Shown here: positions 34,965-43,890 of the stretch, in pieces
Numbering within the stretch: position 1 is the first letter of the stretch
Layout: each line of letters begins with the position of its first letter
Assembly (NCBI GenBank): GCA_963700255.1
Contig: CAVOWW010000012.1
Coordinates: 1-64,000 of the forward strand
DNA length: 64,000 bases
Direction of reading: 5' to 3'
Source of the DNA: UBA10649 sp963700255
GTDB lineage: Bacteria; Actinomycetota; Actinomycetes; S36-B12
Notes under the pieces: model-generated
Seen by the model: the letters and a program-made list of their open reading frames with translations, nothing else
Told to the model about the DNA's origin: nothing
Database searches by the model: none
Translations under genes and position numbers: made by a program

Positions 34965-37418
34965 GTGAGCTCCCTCCCCGCACGTGCACAGGTGGTCATC
35001 ATCGGCGGCGGGATCGTCGGCACCAGCGTCGCGTACCACCTCACCCACCTCGGCATGACCGACGTCGTGCTGCTCGAGCAGGGGCAGCTGTCGTCCGGCA
35101 CCACCTGGCATGCGGCCGGCCTCGTGGGGCAGCTGCGGGCAACCGAGAGCGGCACGCGCCTCGTGCAGTACTCCGCGGAGCTGTACCAGTCGCTCGAGGC
35201 GGAGACCGGCCTGGGCACCGGCTACAAGCAGTGCGGCGGGGTCACGGTGGCCCGCACGGCCGAGCGCATGGTCCAGCTCCTGCGCACCGCGGCTGCGGCC
35301 GAGGCGTTCAACCTCGAGTGCGAGATCCTCACTCCGGCGCAGGCGCTGGACCGCTGCCCCATCCTCGAGACAGCCGACCTCCAGGGCGCGATCTGGCTGC
35401 CGTTCGACGGCACGGCCAACCCGACCGATGTCACGCAGTCCCTGGCGAAGGGCGCGCGGATGAACGGTGCCCGCGTCTTCGAGCGCACCCGCGTCATCGG
35501 CATCACGTCGAAGGACGGTGCGGTGACCGGCGTGCAGACCGATCAGGGGGACATCGAGGCGGAGATCGTCGTCAACTGCGCCGGGCAGTGGGCCAAGGCG
35601 GTCGGCGCCATGGTCGGCGTCACCGTCCCCCTGCACTCCTCTGAGCACTTCTACGTCGTGACCGAGCAGATCGACGGAGTCGACCGGATGATGCCGATCC
35701 TGCGCGACCCGGACGGCTACACGTACATGAAGGAGGAGGTCGGCGGCCTCGTCGTCGGCGGCTTCGAGCCGGTGGCCAAGCCGTGGGTCGCCCCTGACCA
35801 GATCCCCTACCCGTTCGAGTTCCAGCTGCTCGAGGAGGACTGGGACCACTTCGAGATCCTCATGGAGAGCGCGCTCCACCGTGTCCCGGTGCTGCAGCAG
35901 ACGGGCATCAAGAAGTTCTACAACGGCCCTGGAGTCGTTCACCCCCGACAACCAGTTCATCCTCGGCGAGGCCCCGGAGATCAGGAACTTCTTCGTCGGC
36001 GCCGGCTTCAACTCCGTCGGCATCGCCTCGGCGGGCGGCGCGGGCCGGGCGCTCGCCCAGTGGATCGTCAGCGGGGAGCCGCAGTCCGATCTCGTCGGCG
36101 TAGACATCCGTCGCTTCGCCTCCTTCAACGGGAACAACCAATGGCTGCACGACCGCGTCGGCGAGGTCCTCGGCCTCCACTACTCGATTCCCTGGCCCAA
36201 CCGCGAGTTCACCACGGCGCGTCCCTTCCGACGGTCACCGGTCCACGAGCGGGTCGAGGCTGCGGGTGCCTGCTTCGGCTCGAAGATGGGGTGGGAGCGA
36301 CCCAACTTCTTCGCGCGGGACGATGCGGCGCCGGTCATCGACTACTCCTGGGGCAAGCAGAACTGGATCCCGTGGGTCGACGCCGAGCAGCGCGCGACGC
36401 GGGATGCGGTGGCACTGTTCGACGAGACCTCGTTCGGCAAGCTCCTCGTCCAGGGGCGAGACGCGGAGACCGTCCTGCAGTGGCTCTGCACCGCCGACGT
36501 CGCCGTCCCCATCGGGCGCACCGTCTACACAGGAGTCCTGAACGCACGCGGCACGTACGAGGCGGACGTCACCGTCACCCGCGTCGCCCACGACCAGTAC
36601 CTGTGGATCACGGGGGCCGCCTCGGTGGTGCGCGACCGCGACTGGATCACGCGCCACGTGGGGTCCGACCAGCAGGTCAGCGTCACCGACGTCACGGGCG
36701 CCTACGCCGTCCTGGGCGTCATGGGACCGGGGTCGCGCGCGCTCCTGCAGTCGCTCTCCCGCGCCGACCTCAGCCACGACGCCTTCCCGTTCAGCACCAG
36801 CCAGGAGATCGACCTGGGCTACTGCACCGTGCGGGCCACCCGGCTCACCTACGTCGGCGAGCTCGGCTGGGAGCTGTACGTCCCGGCGGAGTTCGCCGTC
36901 AGCGTGTTCGACCTGCTGACCTCGGCGGGTGCGGATCGCGGGTTGGCCAACGCCGGGTACTACGCGATCAACGCACTTCGGCTGGAGAAGGGTTATCGCG
37001 CGTTCGGCACCGAGCTCACGCCCGACTACAACCCCGTCGAGGCGGGCCTGCTGTTCGCCACCAAGCTCAAGACCGACATCCCGTTCCTGGGCCGCGAGGC
37101 GCTGGAGGCAGCCCGCGCGACCGGCGTGCGCCGACGCCTCGTGTCCTTCGTCCTCGACGACCCCACGGTGATGATGTGGGGCGGGGAGCTGGTGCTGCGC
37201 GACGGCCTCGGCACCGGCCAGGTCACGTCCGCCGCCTTCGGGACGACCGTCGGATCTGCGTCGGCCTGGCCTACGTGTGGAGACCCGATGGCGAGATCGT
37301 CACGCCGGACTACCTCGAGGGCGGCGACTGGGAGGTCAGCGTCGGCGGGGTGCGAGTGGGCGTCAGCGTCAGCCTGAAGGCCCCCTACGACCCGACGTCA
37401 GCCCGCATCCGCGCCTAG
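34965..37418 (+). CDS. Dimethylglycine/sarcosine dehydrogenase-like flavoprotein, two compensating frameshifts
   Basis: 817 aa. DAO domain: VVIIGGGIVGTSVAYHLTHL (residues 10-29), then SSGTTWHAAGLVGQLR, where the His of WHAAG is the covalent FAD attachment residue in dimethylglycine and sarcosine dehydrogenases. A central FAO_M-like region (FYNGPESFTPDNQFILGEAP after correction) and C-terminal GCV_T/aminomethyltransferase folate-binding domains follow (GVMGPGSRALLQSL, ELGWELYVP, RLEKGYRAFGTELTPDYNP). One extra base near 35930 and one missing base near 37257 put the middle in another frame. Both sites fall in conserved segments, so correction is straightforward. Likely demethylates an N-methylated glycine, passing one-carbon units to tetrahydrofolate. 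Confidence 0.88.
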   Translation: MSSLPARAQVVIIGGGIVGTSVAYHLTHLGMTDVVLLEQGQLSSGTTWHAAGLVGQLRATESGTRLVQYSAELYQSLEAETGLGTGYKQCGGVTVARTAERMVQLLRTAAAAEAFNLECEILTPAQALDRCPILETADLQGAIWLPFDGTANPTDVTQSLAKGARMNGARVFERTRVIGITSKDGAVTGVQTDQGDIEAEIVVNCAGQWAKAVGAMVGVTVPLHSSEHFYVVTEQIDGVDRMMPILRDPDGYTYMKEEVGGLVVGGFEPVAKPWVAPDQIPYPFEFQLLEEDWDHFEILMESALHRVPVLQQTGIKKFYNGPGVVHPRQPVHPRRGPGDQELLRRRRLQLRRHRLGGRRGPGARPVDRQRGAAVRSRRRRHPSLRLLQREQPMAARPRRRGPRPPLLDSLAQPRVHHGASLPTVTGPRAGRGCGCLLRLEDGVGATQLLRAGRCGAGHRLLLGQAELDPVGRRRAARDAGCGGTVRRDLVRQAPRPGARRGDRPAVALHRRRRRPHRAHRLHRSPERTRHVRGGRHRHPRRPRPVPVDHGGRLGGARPRLDHAPRGVRPAGQRHRRHGRLRRPGRHGTGVARAPAVALPRRPQPRRLPVQHQPGDRPGLLHRAGHPAHLRRRARLGAVRPGGVRRQRVRPADLGGCGSRVGQRRVLRDQRTSAGEGLSRVRHRAHARLQPRRGGPAVRHQAQDRHPVPGPRGAGGSPRDRRAPTPRVLRPRRPHGDDVGRGAGAARRPRHRPGHVRRLRDDRRICVGLAYVWRPDGEIVTPDYLEGGDWEVSVGGVRVGVSVSLKAPYDPTSARIRA

Positions 37419-37422
37419 CCCC

Positions 37423-37510
37423 GCGAACGGTCACTACGCGCGAACGGTCACTACGCGCACTACCCCCGACGCGCGAACGGTCACTACGCGTGCGCGTAGT
37501 GACCGTTCGC
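37423..37510. repeat. Dispersed 18-bp repeat array, locus 1 (3 forward, 1 reverse)
   Basis: The unit GCGAACGGTCACTACGCG occurs at 37423-37440, 37440-37457 and 37473-37490, and as its reverse complement at 37493-37510. The last two form a hairpin with a 19-bp stem and 2-base centre. The array fills the gap between two convergent genes and matches the array at 46132-46205 base for base but with inverted layout. Confidence 0.95.
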
Positions 37511-37527
37511 GGATGGTTCCGCCGGGA

Positions 37528-39228
37528 TCAGGTCCCGGGGGGCTGGTGGAAGCCCTTGTGCTCGTGCTCGAGCTCGATCTCGTCCGCCGACGACACTTCC
37601 GGCGGCAGGTCGATCGTCATCTTCGGTCCGGTGAACCACTTCTTGGCCGACACATGCCAGCCGATCCACAGGAGGATCAGGATGACGCCCAGGACGATCG
37701 GCGCGTAGTTGACCGACTTCCAGTCGAAGGGCACCTCGTCGGCGCTCGGCGCACCCAGGAAGCCACGCATGAAGCCGGGAGCGCCAGCGGGATACAGGGG
37801 CAGGATGAAGTACACCGACGTGATCAGGATCTCCGCGATGGCCAGCGGCGCCATCCACTTCCACTTGTTCCCCAGGTTCCACGACCCCTGCTTGAAGGAC
37901 GTACCGGCCCTCCAGCGGTAGTAGATCGGGATGGCGAACGCCAGGTAGAGACCGAGGACACCGATCGACACGACGGCGAAGAAGGCCGTCACCGTGTAGA
38001 TCGGGGCGTCCTCCGTGCCGATGTTGACCTTGAAGAGCGCCGGAAGGGTGAGCACGAGGCCCGCCACCGAGACGGCCAGCACGGCCTGGACGGGCGTCTT
38101 GTTCTTGCTCAGGCTCGCCCAGTACTTCGCGCCGGGCACCGCACCATCACGGCTGAACGCGAAGAGCATGCGCGAGGCCGAGGTGAGGCACGCGGTCGTG
38201 CAGAAGAGCTGGCCGAGGGTCGCGATCATGAGCACCGTGCCCGCCAGTTCCGGGCTGAGCGCCTGGTCGAAGATGACCTGGACCCCACCACCGCCGGCCG
38301 AGACGGCATCCGGATCCTGAACGGCGAACAGGAACGCGAGCAGCAGGACCCAGCCGCCGATCGCCGAGTAGAAGATCGACCGCCAGATTCCCTTCGCGGC
38401 ACTGTCGGCCGCGCCTTGCGTCTCCTCGGAGAGATGGGCTGACGCGTCGTACCCGGTGATCGTGTACTGGGTGAGCAGGAAGCCCAGCGGCAGCACGTAG
38501 AAGAAGAAGCCAAGGCCGTCAGTGCCCGGGCCGTTCAGGCTGCCGTCCGAGCTGCCGAACAGCCCGAAGGTGTTGTTGATCCGTCCCGTGAAGACGCTTG
38601 ACGCATCCCAGTGGACGGCCCCGTCCTTGAGGAAGAACACCAGGATGATCACCACGATCGACGCCCCGATGACGTGCCACCACACCGAGATGTTGTTGAA
38701 GATCGCGAGCAGGTGGCTCGAGAAGATGTTGATGAGGGAAGCGAAGATCAGGATGATCAGGAAGATGACGAAGACACGCTCGAGGGAGTAGCCCTCGGCC
38801 CACGACGCGCTGAACCTCGACATGGCGTAGTCGAAGAAGGTGGCAGTGCCATACGCAACGGAAGCCACGATGGCGATGAGGCCGACCAGGTTCAGCCACC
38901 CCGTGTAGTAGCCCGCCTTCACACCGCCGAGCTTCGACGCCCACCAGTAGATGCCTCCCGAGGTCGGGTAGGCGGACACCAGCTCGGACAGGCAGAAGCC
39001 AATGACCAGGATGATGGCTGCGATCAGCGGCCAGCCCAGCGAGATGGCGATCGGTCCGCCGTTGTTCCACCCGAAGTAGAACGTCGTGAAGCAGCCCGCC
39101 AGGATCGAGATGATCGAGAACGAGATGGCGAAGTTGGAGAATCCACTCCACGAACGGCTGAGCTCCTGCTTGTAGCCCAGTTCGGCTAGCTGCTTTTCGT
39201 CGTCGTTTAACTGCGTGGTGTCAGCCAC
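37528..39228 (-). CDS. APC superfamily amino acid/amine permease
   Basis: 566-aa inner-membrane transporter with about twelve hydrophobic segments. It has the APC-type opening (GYKQELSRSWSGFSNFAISF, SIISILAGCFTTFYFGWNNGG), the loop LVSAYPTSGGIYWWASKLGG, DASAHLSEETQGAADSAAKG and SRMLFAFSRDGAVPG. These match the eukaryote-like BAT1/GABA and choline-related amino acid permease group. GTG at 39228 with GGAGGG upstream. It is on the opposite strand from the dimethylglycine-dehydrogenase gene and 28+ kb of other catabolic genes, and upstream lies a kinase of the choline/ethanolamine type. Substrate could be an amino acid, GABA, choline or ethanolamine. Confidence 0.88.
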   Translation of the reverse strand: MADTTQLNDDEKQLAELGYKQELSRSWSGFSNFAISFSIISILAGCFTTFYFGWNNGGPIAISLGWPLIAAIILVIGFCLSELVSAYPTSGGIYWWASKLGGVKAGYYTGWLNLVGLIAIVASVAYGTATFFDYAMSRFSASWAEGYSLERVFVIFLIILIFASLINIFSSHLLAIFNNISVWWHVIGASIVVIILVFFLKDGAVHWDASSVFTGRINNTFGLFGSSDGSLNGPGTDGLGFFFYVLPLGFLLTQYTITGYDASAHLSEETQGAADSAAKGIWRSIFYSAIGGWVLLLAFLFAVQDPDAVSAGGGGVQVIFDQALSPELAGTVLMIATLGQLFCTTACLTSASRMLFAFSRDGAVPGAKYWASLSKNKTPVQAVLAVSVAGLVLTLPALFKVNIGTEDAPIYTVTAFFAVVSIGVLGLYLAFAIPIYYRWRAGTSFKQGSWNLGNKWKWMAPLAIAEILITSVYFILPLYPAGAPGFMRGFLGAPSADEVPFDWKSVNYAPIVLGVILILLWIGWHVSAKKWFTGPKMTIDLPPEVSSADEIELEHEHKGFHQPPGT

Positions 39229-39381
39229 CGCTGCCCTCCTCAGTGCGCGGTTGATGCCCGAAGCCGGACCTTCTGCCCCCGACTCCCGGACACTATTGGT
39301 CGCAGTGTGCTCGCGTGACCGTTTTTGTTAACTCCGACACGCTGGGGCGTTAAGAGTCCGTTACCTTCGTGTTCCGAGCAT

Positions 39382-40305
39382 TCAGGATCGCGCGACGGCG
39401 TCGAGCCAGCGGTCGAACTGCGGGCTGTCGAACTCCGCGACCGCCCGGTCGTACTTCTCCATGCCCCATGACCAGTAGTCGAAGTCGATGGGGCTCGCGC
39501 TGGCCTGGATCGAGGCCCACAGGGTCCAGCCGTACTTCGACATGAGGGCCCAGAGCCTCGCGCGGGCGACCTTCGCCGGGTCGTCTGCTCGCCAGTAGGA
39601 GGACACGAGCAGGTCGAGTGCATCGTCGGGCAGCGTGGACTCGCTCCAGATGTTGGCAAGCTCGAAGCTCGCCTCGTTGTTGCCCGAGTACTCGTAGTCG
39701 ATCAGCCACAGCCGGGAGCCGTCGTCGATGATGTTGGCGGCGAGCAGGTCGTTGTTGCACGGCACCTTCGCCTCAGGCGCACGCGCCATGGCCGCCTTCA
39801 TCCGGTCGACCTTCGGCGCGAACTCGCTGTATCGCGGTGGCAGCCGGTAGCCGCGCTCGCGCACGAGAGAGAGGTAGCGGGCCTGGATGTCGAACATGTC
39901 GAACCCGTTCGCGAACGCCGGCCCCGAGTGCAGGGTGCGGCAGACCTCCGCGATCCGCGGCAGGTTCGCCGCCGCACCGACGTCGTCCTCGTTGAACGTC
40001 CGTCCCTCGACCCAGGCCACCACGAGCACGCCCTCACCTGGCAGGTAGTCGGTGACCGCCGGTGCCGCGCCGGACGCGGCGGCGGCCACCGAGTTCCGGT
40101 ACTCGTTCTCGCGATCGATCGCGAGGTCGGAGGACTCGGGATCCGAGAGGCGCACGACCTGGTCGCCGTCCGAGCACCGCACGCGGTAGTTCCTGTTCGT
40201 GATACCGCCGTCGAGCGGTTGCACCGCGCTCGCGTGCGACAGGCAGGCGACCCGCCGCAGCCGACCGGCGTCGCGCGGCGGGAGTCCCTCGAGGAGAGCG
40301 TCCAC
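39382..40305 (-). CDS. Choline/ethanolamine kinase-type phosphotransferase
   Basis: 307 aa. Kinase-like fold: GGITNRNYRVRCSDGDQVVRL (ATP loop, about residues 24-44), catalytic CNNDLLAANIIDD (Brenner-type HxDxxxxN with His replaced by Cys-Asn) and metal-binding LWLIDYEYSGNNEASFELA. The last motif is characteristic of choline/ethanolamine kinases. Start is the GTG at 40305, supported by TACAGT 7 bases upstream; the frame stays open further but without a start signal. It might phosphorylate choline or ethanolamine, or a related amino alcohol, consistent with the adjacent permease (153-base gap, same strand). Confidence 0.82.
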   Translation of the reverse strand: MDALLEGLPPRDAGRLRRVACLSHASAVQPLDGGITNRNYRVRCSDGDQVVRLSDPESSDLAIDRENEYRNSVAAAASGAAPAVTDYLPGEGVLVVAWVEGRTFNEDDVGAAANLPRIAEVCRTLHSGPAFANGFDMFDIQARYLSLVRERGYRLPPRYSEFAPKVDRMKAAMARAPEAKVPCNNDLLAANIIDDGSRLWLIDYEYSGNNEASFELANIWSESTLPDDALDLLVSSYWRADDPAKVARARLWALMSKYGWTLWASIQASASPIDFDYWSWGMEKYDRAVAEFDSPQFDRWLDAVARS

Positions 40306-40312
40306 GCATCGG

Positions 40313-40318
40313 ACTGTA
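40313..40318 (-). promoter_or_regulatory. -10 element of a leaderless promoter, choline-kinase-like gene
   Basis: TACAGT (minus strand) lies 7 bases before the GTG at 40305. Confidence 0.45.
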
Positions 40319-40369
40319 GGGGAGGCCGGCCGCGACCGGAGTGGTTCTGCTGATGCCTGCCTCGGTGCG

Positions 40370-40375
40370 TACGGT
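40370..40375 (+). promoter_or_regulatory. -10 element of a leaderless promoter, ABC exporter
   Basis: TACGGT ends 6 bases before the GTG at 40382. Confidence 0.45.
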
Positions 40376-40381
40376 AGGGCC

Positions 40382-41077
40382 GTGCTCGACGTGCGTGGGA
40401 TCAGCCGCTCGTACGGCCGGCACGTCATCGTCCAGGACGTGACCTTCCGCGTGGAGGCGGGACGCATGCTGGCGCTGCTCGGACCCAACGGCTGCGGGAA
40501 GTCGACCACCCTCAAGGTCCTGTCGGGGGCGATCGAGCCGAGCGCCGGTGACTACCGCGTCGACGACCAGCCCGGCGGAAGCGACGCGGCCCGCCGGGCG
40601 ACCGGGTACGTGCCCGACACCCGTGGTGTCTTCCCCCGGCTCACGGGCGGCGAGCACCTGGAGCTCGCGGCCCGCCTGCACCATGCCCAGGACTGGCGCG
40701 CCCGAGCCGACGAGCTGATCGAGCGGCTGGCGTTGGACGAGGTCGTCGACCTGCCGGCCGGCGCCTACTCCCACGGCCAGTCCCGGCGCCTCTCGATGGC
40801 GATGGCACTCGTGCCCCGGCCGCCGCTCCTCCTCGTCGACGAGCCGTTCGACGGGGTCGACCTCGACGGCGTCGACACGATCACCGAGCTCCTCGTGGAG
40901 GCTCGCGCTGCCGGTGCCGCTGTCGTGCTCACCACCCACCTGCTCGATGCCGCGGTGATCGCCGACGACGTCGCCGTCTTCCGGAAGCATGAGCTTGCCG
41001 GGCCGCACCCCACCGTCCGGCTGCTCGAGGAGCACGGAACCCTGCAGCAGGCGTGGAAGCACCTGGCCCACTCGTGA
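40382..41077 (+). CDS. ABC transporter ATPase with altered signature motif
   Basis: 231-aa ATPase. Walker A LLGPNGCGKSTTLKVLSG (from about residue 33), Q-loop replaced by YVPDTRG, signature SHGQSRRLSMAMAL (His in place of the usual Gly of SGGQ), Walker B PPLLLVDEPFDGVD and H-loop TTHLLDAA. GTG start at 40382 fixed by the leaderless promoter pattern. It overlaps the downstream permease gene (GTGA), forming a two-gene exporter. Substrate unknown. Confidence 0.87.
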   Translation: MLDVRGISRSYGRHVIVQDVTFRVEAGRMLALLGPNGCGKSTTLKVLSGAIEPSAGDYRVDDQPGGSDAARRATGYVPDTRGVFPRLTGGEHLELAARLHHAQDWRARADELIERLALDEVVDLPAGAYSHGQSRRLSMAMALVPRPPLLLVDEPFDGVDLDGVDTITELLVEARAAGAAVVLTTHLLDAAVIADDVAVFRKHELAGPHPTVRLLEEHGTLQQAWKHLAHS

Positions 41078-42396
41078 GTGACGTCGCCCTGGGGATGAGC
41101 CACCAGTTCCGCAACGGCTGGCGGATGTCGCGCGTGTTCGCGGTGGGGGCCATCGTCGCGACCGTGGTCATGCAGGGCCTGGCCATGCTCACGGCCGCCC
41201 TCCAGCCGTCCATGCCCGAGTCGGGCCTGACGGTCGAGCAGATGCTGCCCCTCGCCGCCGGGCTCTGGTCCGCCCTGGCCCTGCTGCCGGCTCTCGGCGG
41301 CGGCGAGAGTGACGACCCGATGGCACTGGCTGCCGCCGGGGCCGGCAGGTCCTTCCGCTTCGGCGCGCGGTTCAGCTCGTCCCTCACCGACGCCGGCCCC
41401 GGCCTCTTCGTCCCGGCGATCGCCCTGGTCGGGGCGGCGGTCGCCGGCTGGCCCGGGTGGCTCGCCGGCCTGGCCCTCGCCTGGAACGGCCTGGCCTGCG
41501 GTCAGCTCTCCGGAGCCTCGTCGGCGATCCTCGTCGTGCGGATCGGCCCGACGGCCGCCCTCGTGGTCGTGGCAGGCATCGTCCTGCTCTCGGCGACGGT
41601 GCTGGCCTCGAGCGGAGTGGGTCCCGGCGCCTGGTGGCTCGCGGCCACGGAGCAGCCCGCCTACGCACTCCTGCTCGTGCTCACGGGATTCGCGGCCCTC
41701 GTCGGCGCCTGGGCGCTGAACCGCCCCGCCGAGCAGGTCGTCCGGCCGGGCCGGACCGTGCGCATCCCCCGACGGTCGTTCGCCGCCCTCCTCGTCGTGA
41801 TGCTGGTCGGCGTGAGCCGCTCGGTCATGGCGCGGAGCACCCTCATCACCGCGGTCCTGACACCCCTCCTCGTGCGCAGCGCGGGCCAGGAGGTCACTGC
41901 CAGCATCGCGTTCTTCGTCACCGCGGCCGCGGCCGCCGTGCTCGGGGCCAATGGCTTCGCCTACGACGGCGGCGCTGCCGTGTGGCTGCTCGGCAAGGCA
42001 GGACGGCTTCAGCTGCTGGCGGCCAGGCTGATCACGACGACGATGTGGGCGTTCCTCCTGTCCCTCGTCGCAGCCACGAGCGCAGCACTCATCGGTGCGG
42101 CACCTCCGCTACGGCTGCTTCCCCAGCTCGTGCTCGTCGCCATCGCCGCCGCGGCGGCTGGGCTCGTCCCCTCAGTCGCGCGACCAGCCCCCACCGACTT
42201 CAACTCCTTCCGGGCCCAGCCCGCTCCGGTCGCCTCGGCGATGGGCACGCTGGCCCGCTCGGTGGCCCTCACCGTCCTCGTGCTCGCCCTCCCCCTGCCC
42301 GCCGCGACCGCCGCCATCGCGGCGTACACGGCCTTCGCGCTGTGGCATGCGTGGCGGATCATGCGCGATCCGGTGGCGCTCGCCGCCCTCACGTAG
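41074..42396 (+). CDS. ABC exporter membrane subunit, unrecognised family
   Basis: 440-aa, very hydrophobic protein with roughly ten to twelve membrane segments, rich in Ala/Leu/Val. The N-terminal cytoplasmic lead is short (DVALGMSHQFRNGWRMSRVF). I do not recognise a named family, but coupling to the ATPase through a 4-base GTGA overlap makes it the permease. No frame damage. It ends 78 bases before the glutamine-synthetase-like gene. Confidence 0.8.
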   Translation: MSDVALGMSHQFRNGWRMSRVFAVGAIVATVVMQGLAMLTAALQPSMPESGLTVEQMLPLAAGLWSALALLPALGGGESDDPMALAAAGAGRSFRFGARFSSSLTDAGPGLFVPAIALVGAAVAGWPGWLAGLALAWNGLACGQLSGASSAILVVRIGPTAALVVVAGIVLLSATVLASSGVGPGAWWLAATEQPAYALLLVLTGFAALVGAWALNRPAEQVVRPGRTVRIPRRSFAALLVVMLVGVSRSVMARSTLITAVLTPLLVRSAGQEVTASIAFFVTAAAAAVLGANGFAYDGGAAVWLLGKAGRLQLLAARLITTTMWAFLLSLVAATSAALIGAAPPLRLLPQLVLVAIAAAAAGLVPSVARPAPTDFNSFRAQPAPVASAMGTLARSVALTVLVLALPLPAATAAIAAYTAFALWHAWRIMRDPVALAALT

Positions 42397-42474
42397 CCAC
42401 CGCCTCATCCGAACGTCCACCGGAGGCATCTGCGGTGGGGTTGAATGCCGATAGCCCATACAGAGGAGACCGTC

Positions 42475-43842
42475 ATGGCAAGGCCGCAGCCGCTCACCCC
42501 CGAGGACGTTCGTCGCGAGGTGGATGAGGGACGCATCGACACCGTCGCCGTGGCCATCACGGACATGCAGGGCCGACTCCAGGGCAAGCGCATCGACGCC
42601 GACTACTTCGTCGATGAGGTGATGACCGGCTACACCGAGGGGTGCAACTACCTGATGGCAGTCGACGTCGACATGAACACGGTCGACGGCTACGCCATGT
42701 CGTCCTGGGACAGCGGCTACGGCGACATGGTCATGCGGCCCGACCTCGCCACCCTCCACCGCAACCCGTGGCAGCCGGGCACCGTCGGGGTCCTCTGCGA
42801 CCTGGAGACGGAGGAGGGTGACCCGGTCGCCGCCTCCCCGCGCCAGATCCTCCGCAAGCAGCTCGACCGGCTCACCGAGGCGGGCTACGGGGCCTTCGTA
42901 GGAACCGAGCTGGAGTTCATCGTCTTCCAGGACAGCTACGAGGAGGCGTGGCTGGCCGGCTACCGCGACCTCACTCCTGCCAACCTGTACAACGTCGACT
43001 ACTCGATGCTCGGGACCGCACGCGTCGAGCCCCTGCTGCGCCGGATCCGCAACGCCATGACCGGTGCGGGGATGATCGTCGAGAGCGCCAAGGGCGAGTG
43101 CAACCTCGGCCAGCACGAGATCGCGTTCAAGTACCAGGACGCGCTGCGCACCTGCGACAACCATGTGATCTACAAGAACGGCGCCAAGGAGATCGCAGCA
43201 CAGGAGGGCGTGGCCCTCACCTTCATGGCCAAGTACAACGAGCGCGAGGGCAACTCCTGCCACATCCACCTGTCGTTCCGCGGGGTCGGCGGAGACATGG
43301 TGATGGCCGACCATCACGACGAGGAGCAGGGGCTCTCGGCCGTCGGGCGGGCCTTCATCGCCGGCCAGCTCGCGCACGCCCGCGAGCTCACCCTCATGTA
43401 CGCGCCGCAGATCAACTCCTACAAGCGATACGTGCCCGGATCCTTCGCCCCGACCGCCATCCGATGGGGGCGGGACAATCGCACCTGCGCCTTCCGGCTC
43501 GTGGGGCACGGCCAGTCGCTCCGACTCGAGAACCGCGTGCCCGGAGGAGACGTCAACCCCTACCTCGCGGTCGCCGGCATGGTCGCTGCCGGCCTCGACG
43601 GGATCCAGCGCCAGCTTCCGCTGGAGGAGGTCTTCGTCGGGAACGCCTACGCAGACGACTCGGAGCGCGTCCCCTCCTCGATGAGCGAGGCGCTCGCGGC
43701 GTGGGAGTCGTCCGACTGGATCCGGGCGACCTTCGGCCAGGAGGTCCAGGACCACTACTCCAACATGGCGCGGATCGAGCTGGCCGACTACGGACGCACC
43801 GTGACCGACTGGGAGCGCTACCGCAGCTTCGAGCGGCTTTAA
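42475..43842 (+). CDS. Glutamine synthetase-like gamma-glutamyl-amine ligase (GlnA4/PuuA type)
   Basis: 455 aa, ATG 42475 with GAGGAG 8 bases upstream. Glutamine synthetase fold: N-terminal beta-grasp (TVAVAITDMQGRLQGKRIDA), GTELEFIVFQDSYEEAW (metal Glu), NSCHIHLSF (ammonia/metal His), YAPQINSYKRYVPGSFAPTA, AIRWGRDNRTCAFRL and LENRVPGGDVNPYLAVA. The altered ammonia-site residues and the neighbours (aldehyde dehydrogenase, SDR, C26 hydrolase) place it with gamma-glutamylpolyamine or gamma-glutamylethanolamide synthetases, not true glutamine synthetase. No adenylylation Tyr loop is evident. Confidence 0.87.
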   Translation: MARPQPLTPEDVRREVDEGRIDTVAVAITDMQGRLQGKRIDADYFVDEVMTGYTEGCNYLMAVDVDMNTVDGYAMSSWDSGYGDMVMRPDLATLHRNPWQPGTVGVLCDLETEEGDPVAASPRQILRKQLDRLTEAGYGAFVGTELEFIVFQDSYEEAWLAGYRDLTPANLYNVDYSMLGTARVEPLLRRIRNAMTGAGMIVESAKGECNLGQHEIAFKYQDALRTCDNHVIYKNGAKEIAAQEGVALTFMAKYNEREGNSCHIHLSFRGVGGDMVMADHHDEEQGLSAVGRAFIAGQLAHARELTLMYAPQINSYKRYVPGSFAPTAIRWGRDNRTCAFRLVGHGQSLRLENRVPGGDVNPYLAVAGMVAAGLDGIQRQLPLEEVFVGNAYADDSERVPSSMSEALAAWESSDWIRATFGQEVQDHYSNMARIELADYGRTVTDWERYRSFERL

Positions 43843-43890
43843 TTGGTCCGCACCACTCCCACCATCCGCAGCCGAGCGCAGGAGCCCTTC

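Noticed and set aside
37423..37510. CRISPR array
   Set aside because: Units are in both orientations, touching or overlapping with no uniform spacers, and there are no cas genes.
40306..40515. N-terminal extension of the choline-type kinase to an upstream start at 40515
   Set aside because: The added residues run antisense to the ABC ATPase start and lack conserved sequence; the GTG at 40305 has a fitting -10.
42417..42438. CCACCG / CGGTGG inverted repeat upstream of the GS-like gene as a LacI operator
   Set aside because: Only 6-bp arms in GC-rich DNA, does not match the LacI consensus, and is not repeated near the LacI gene.
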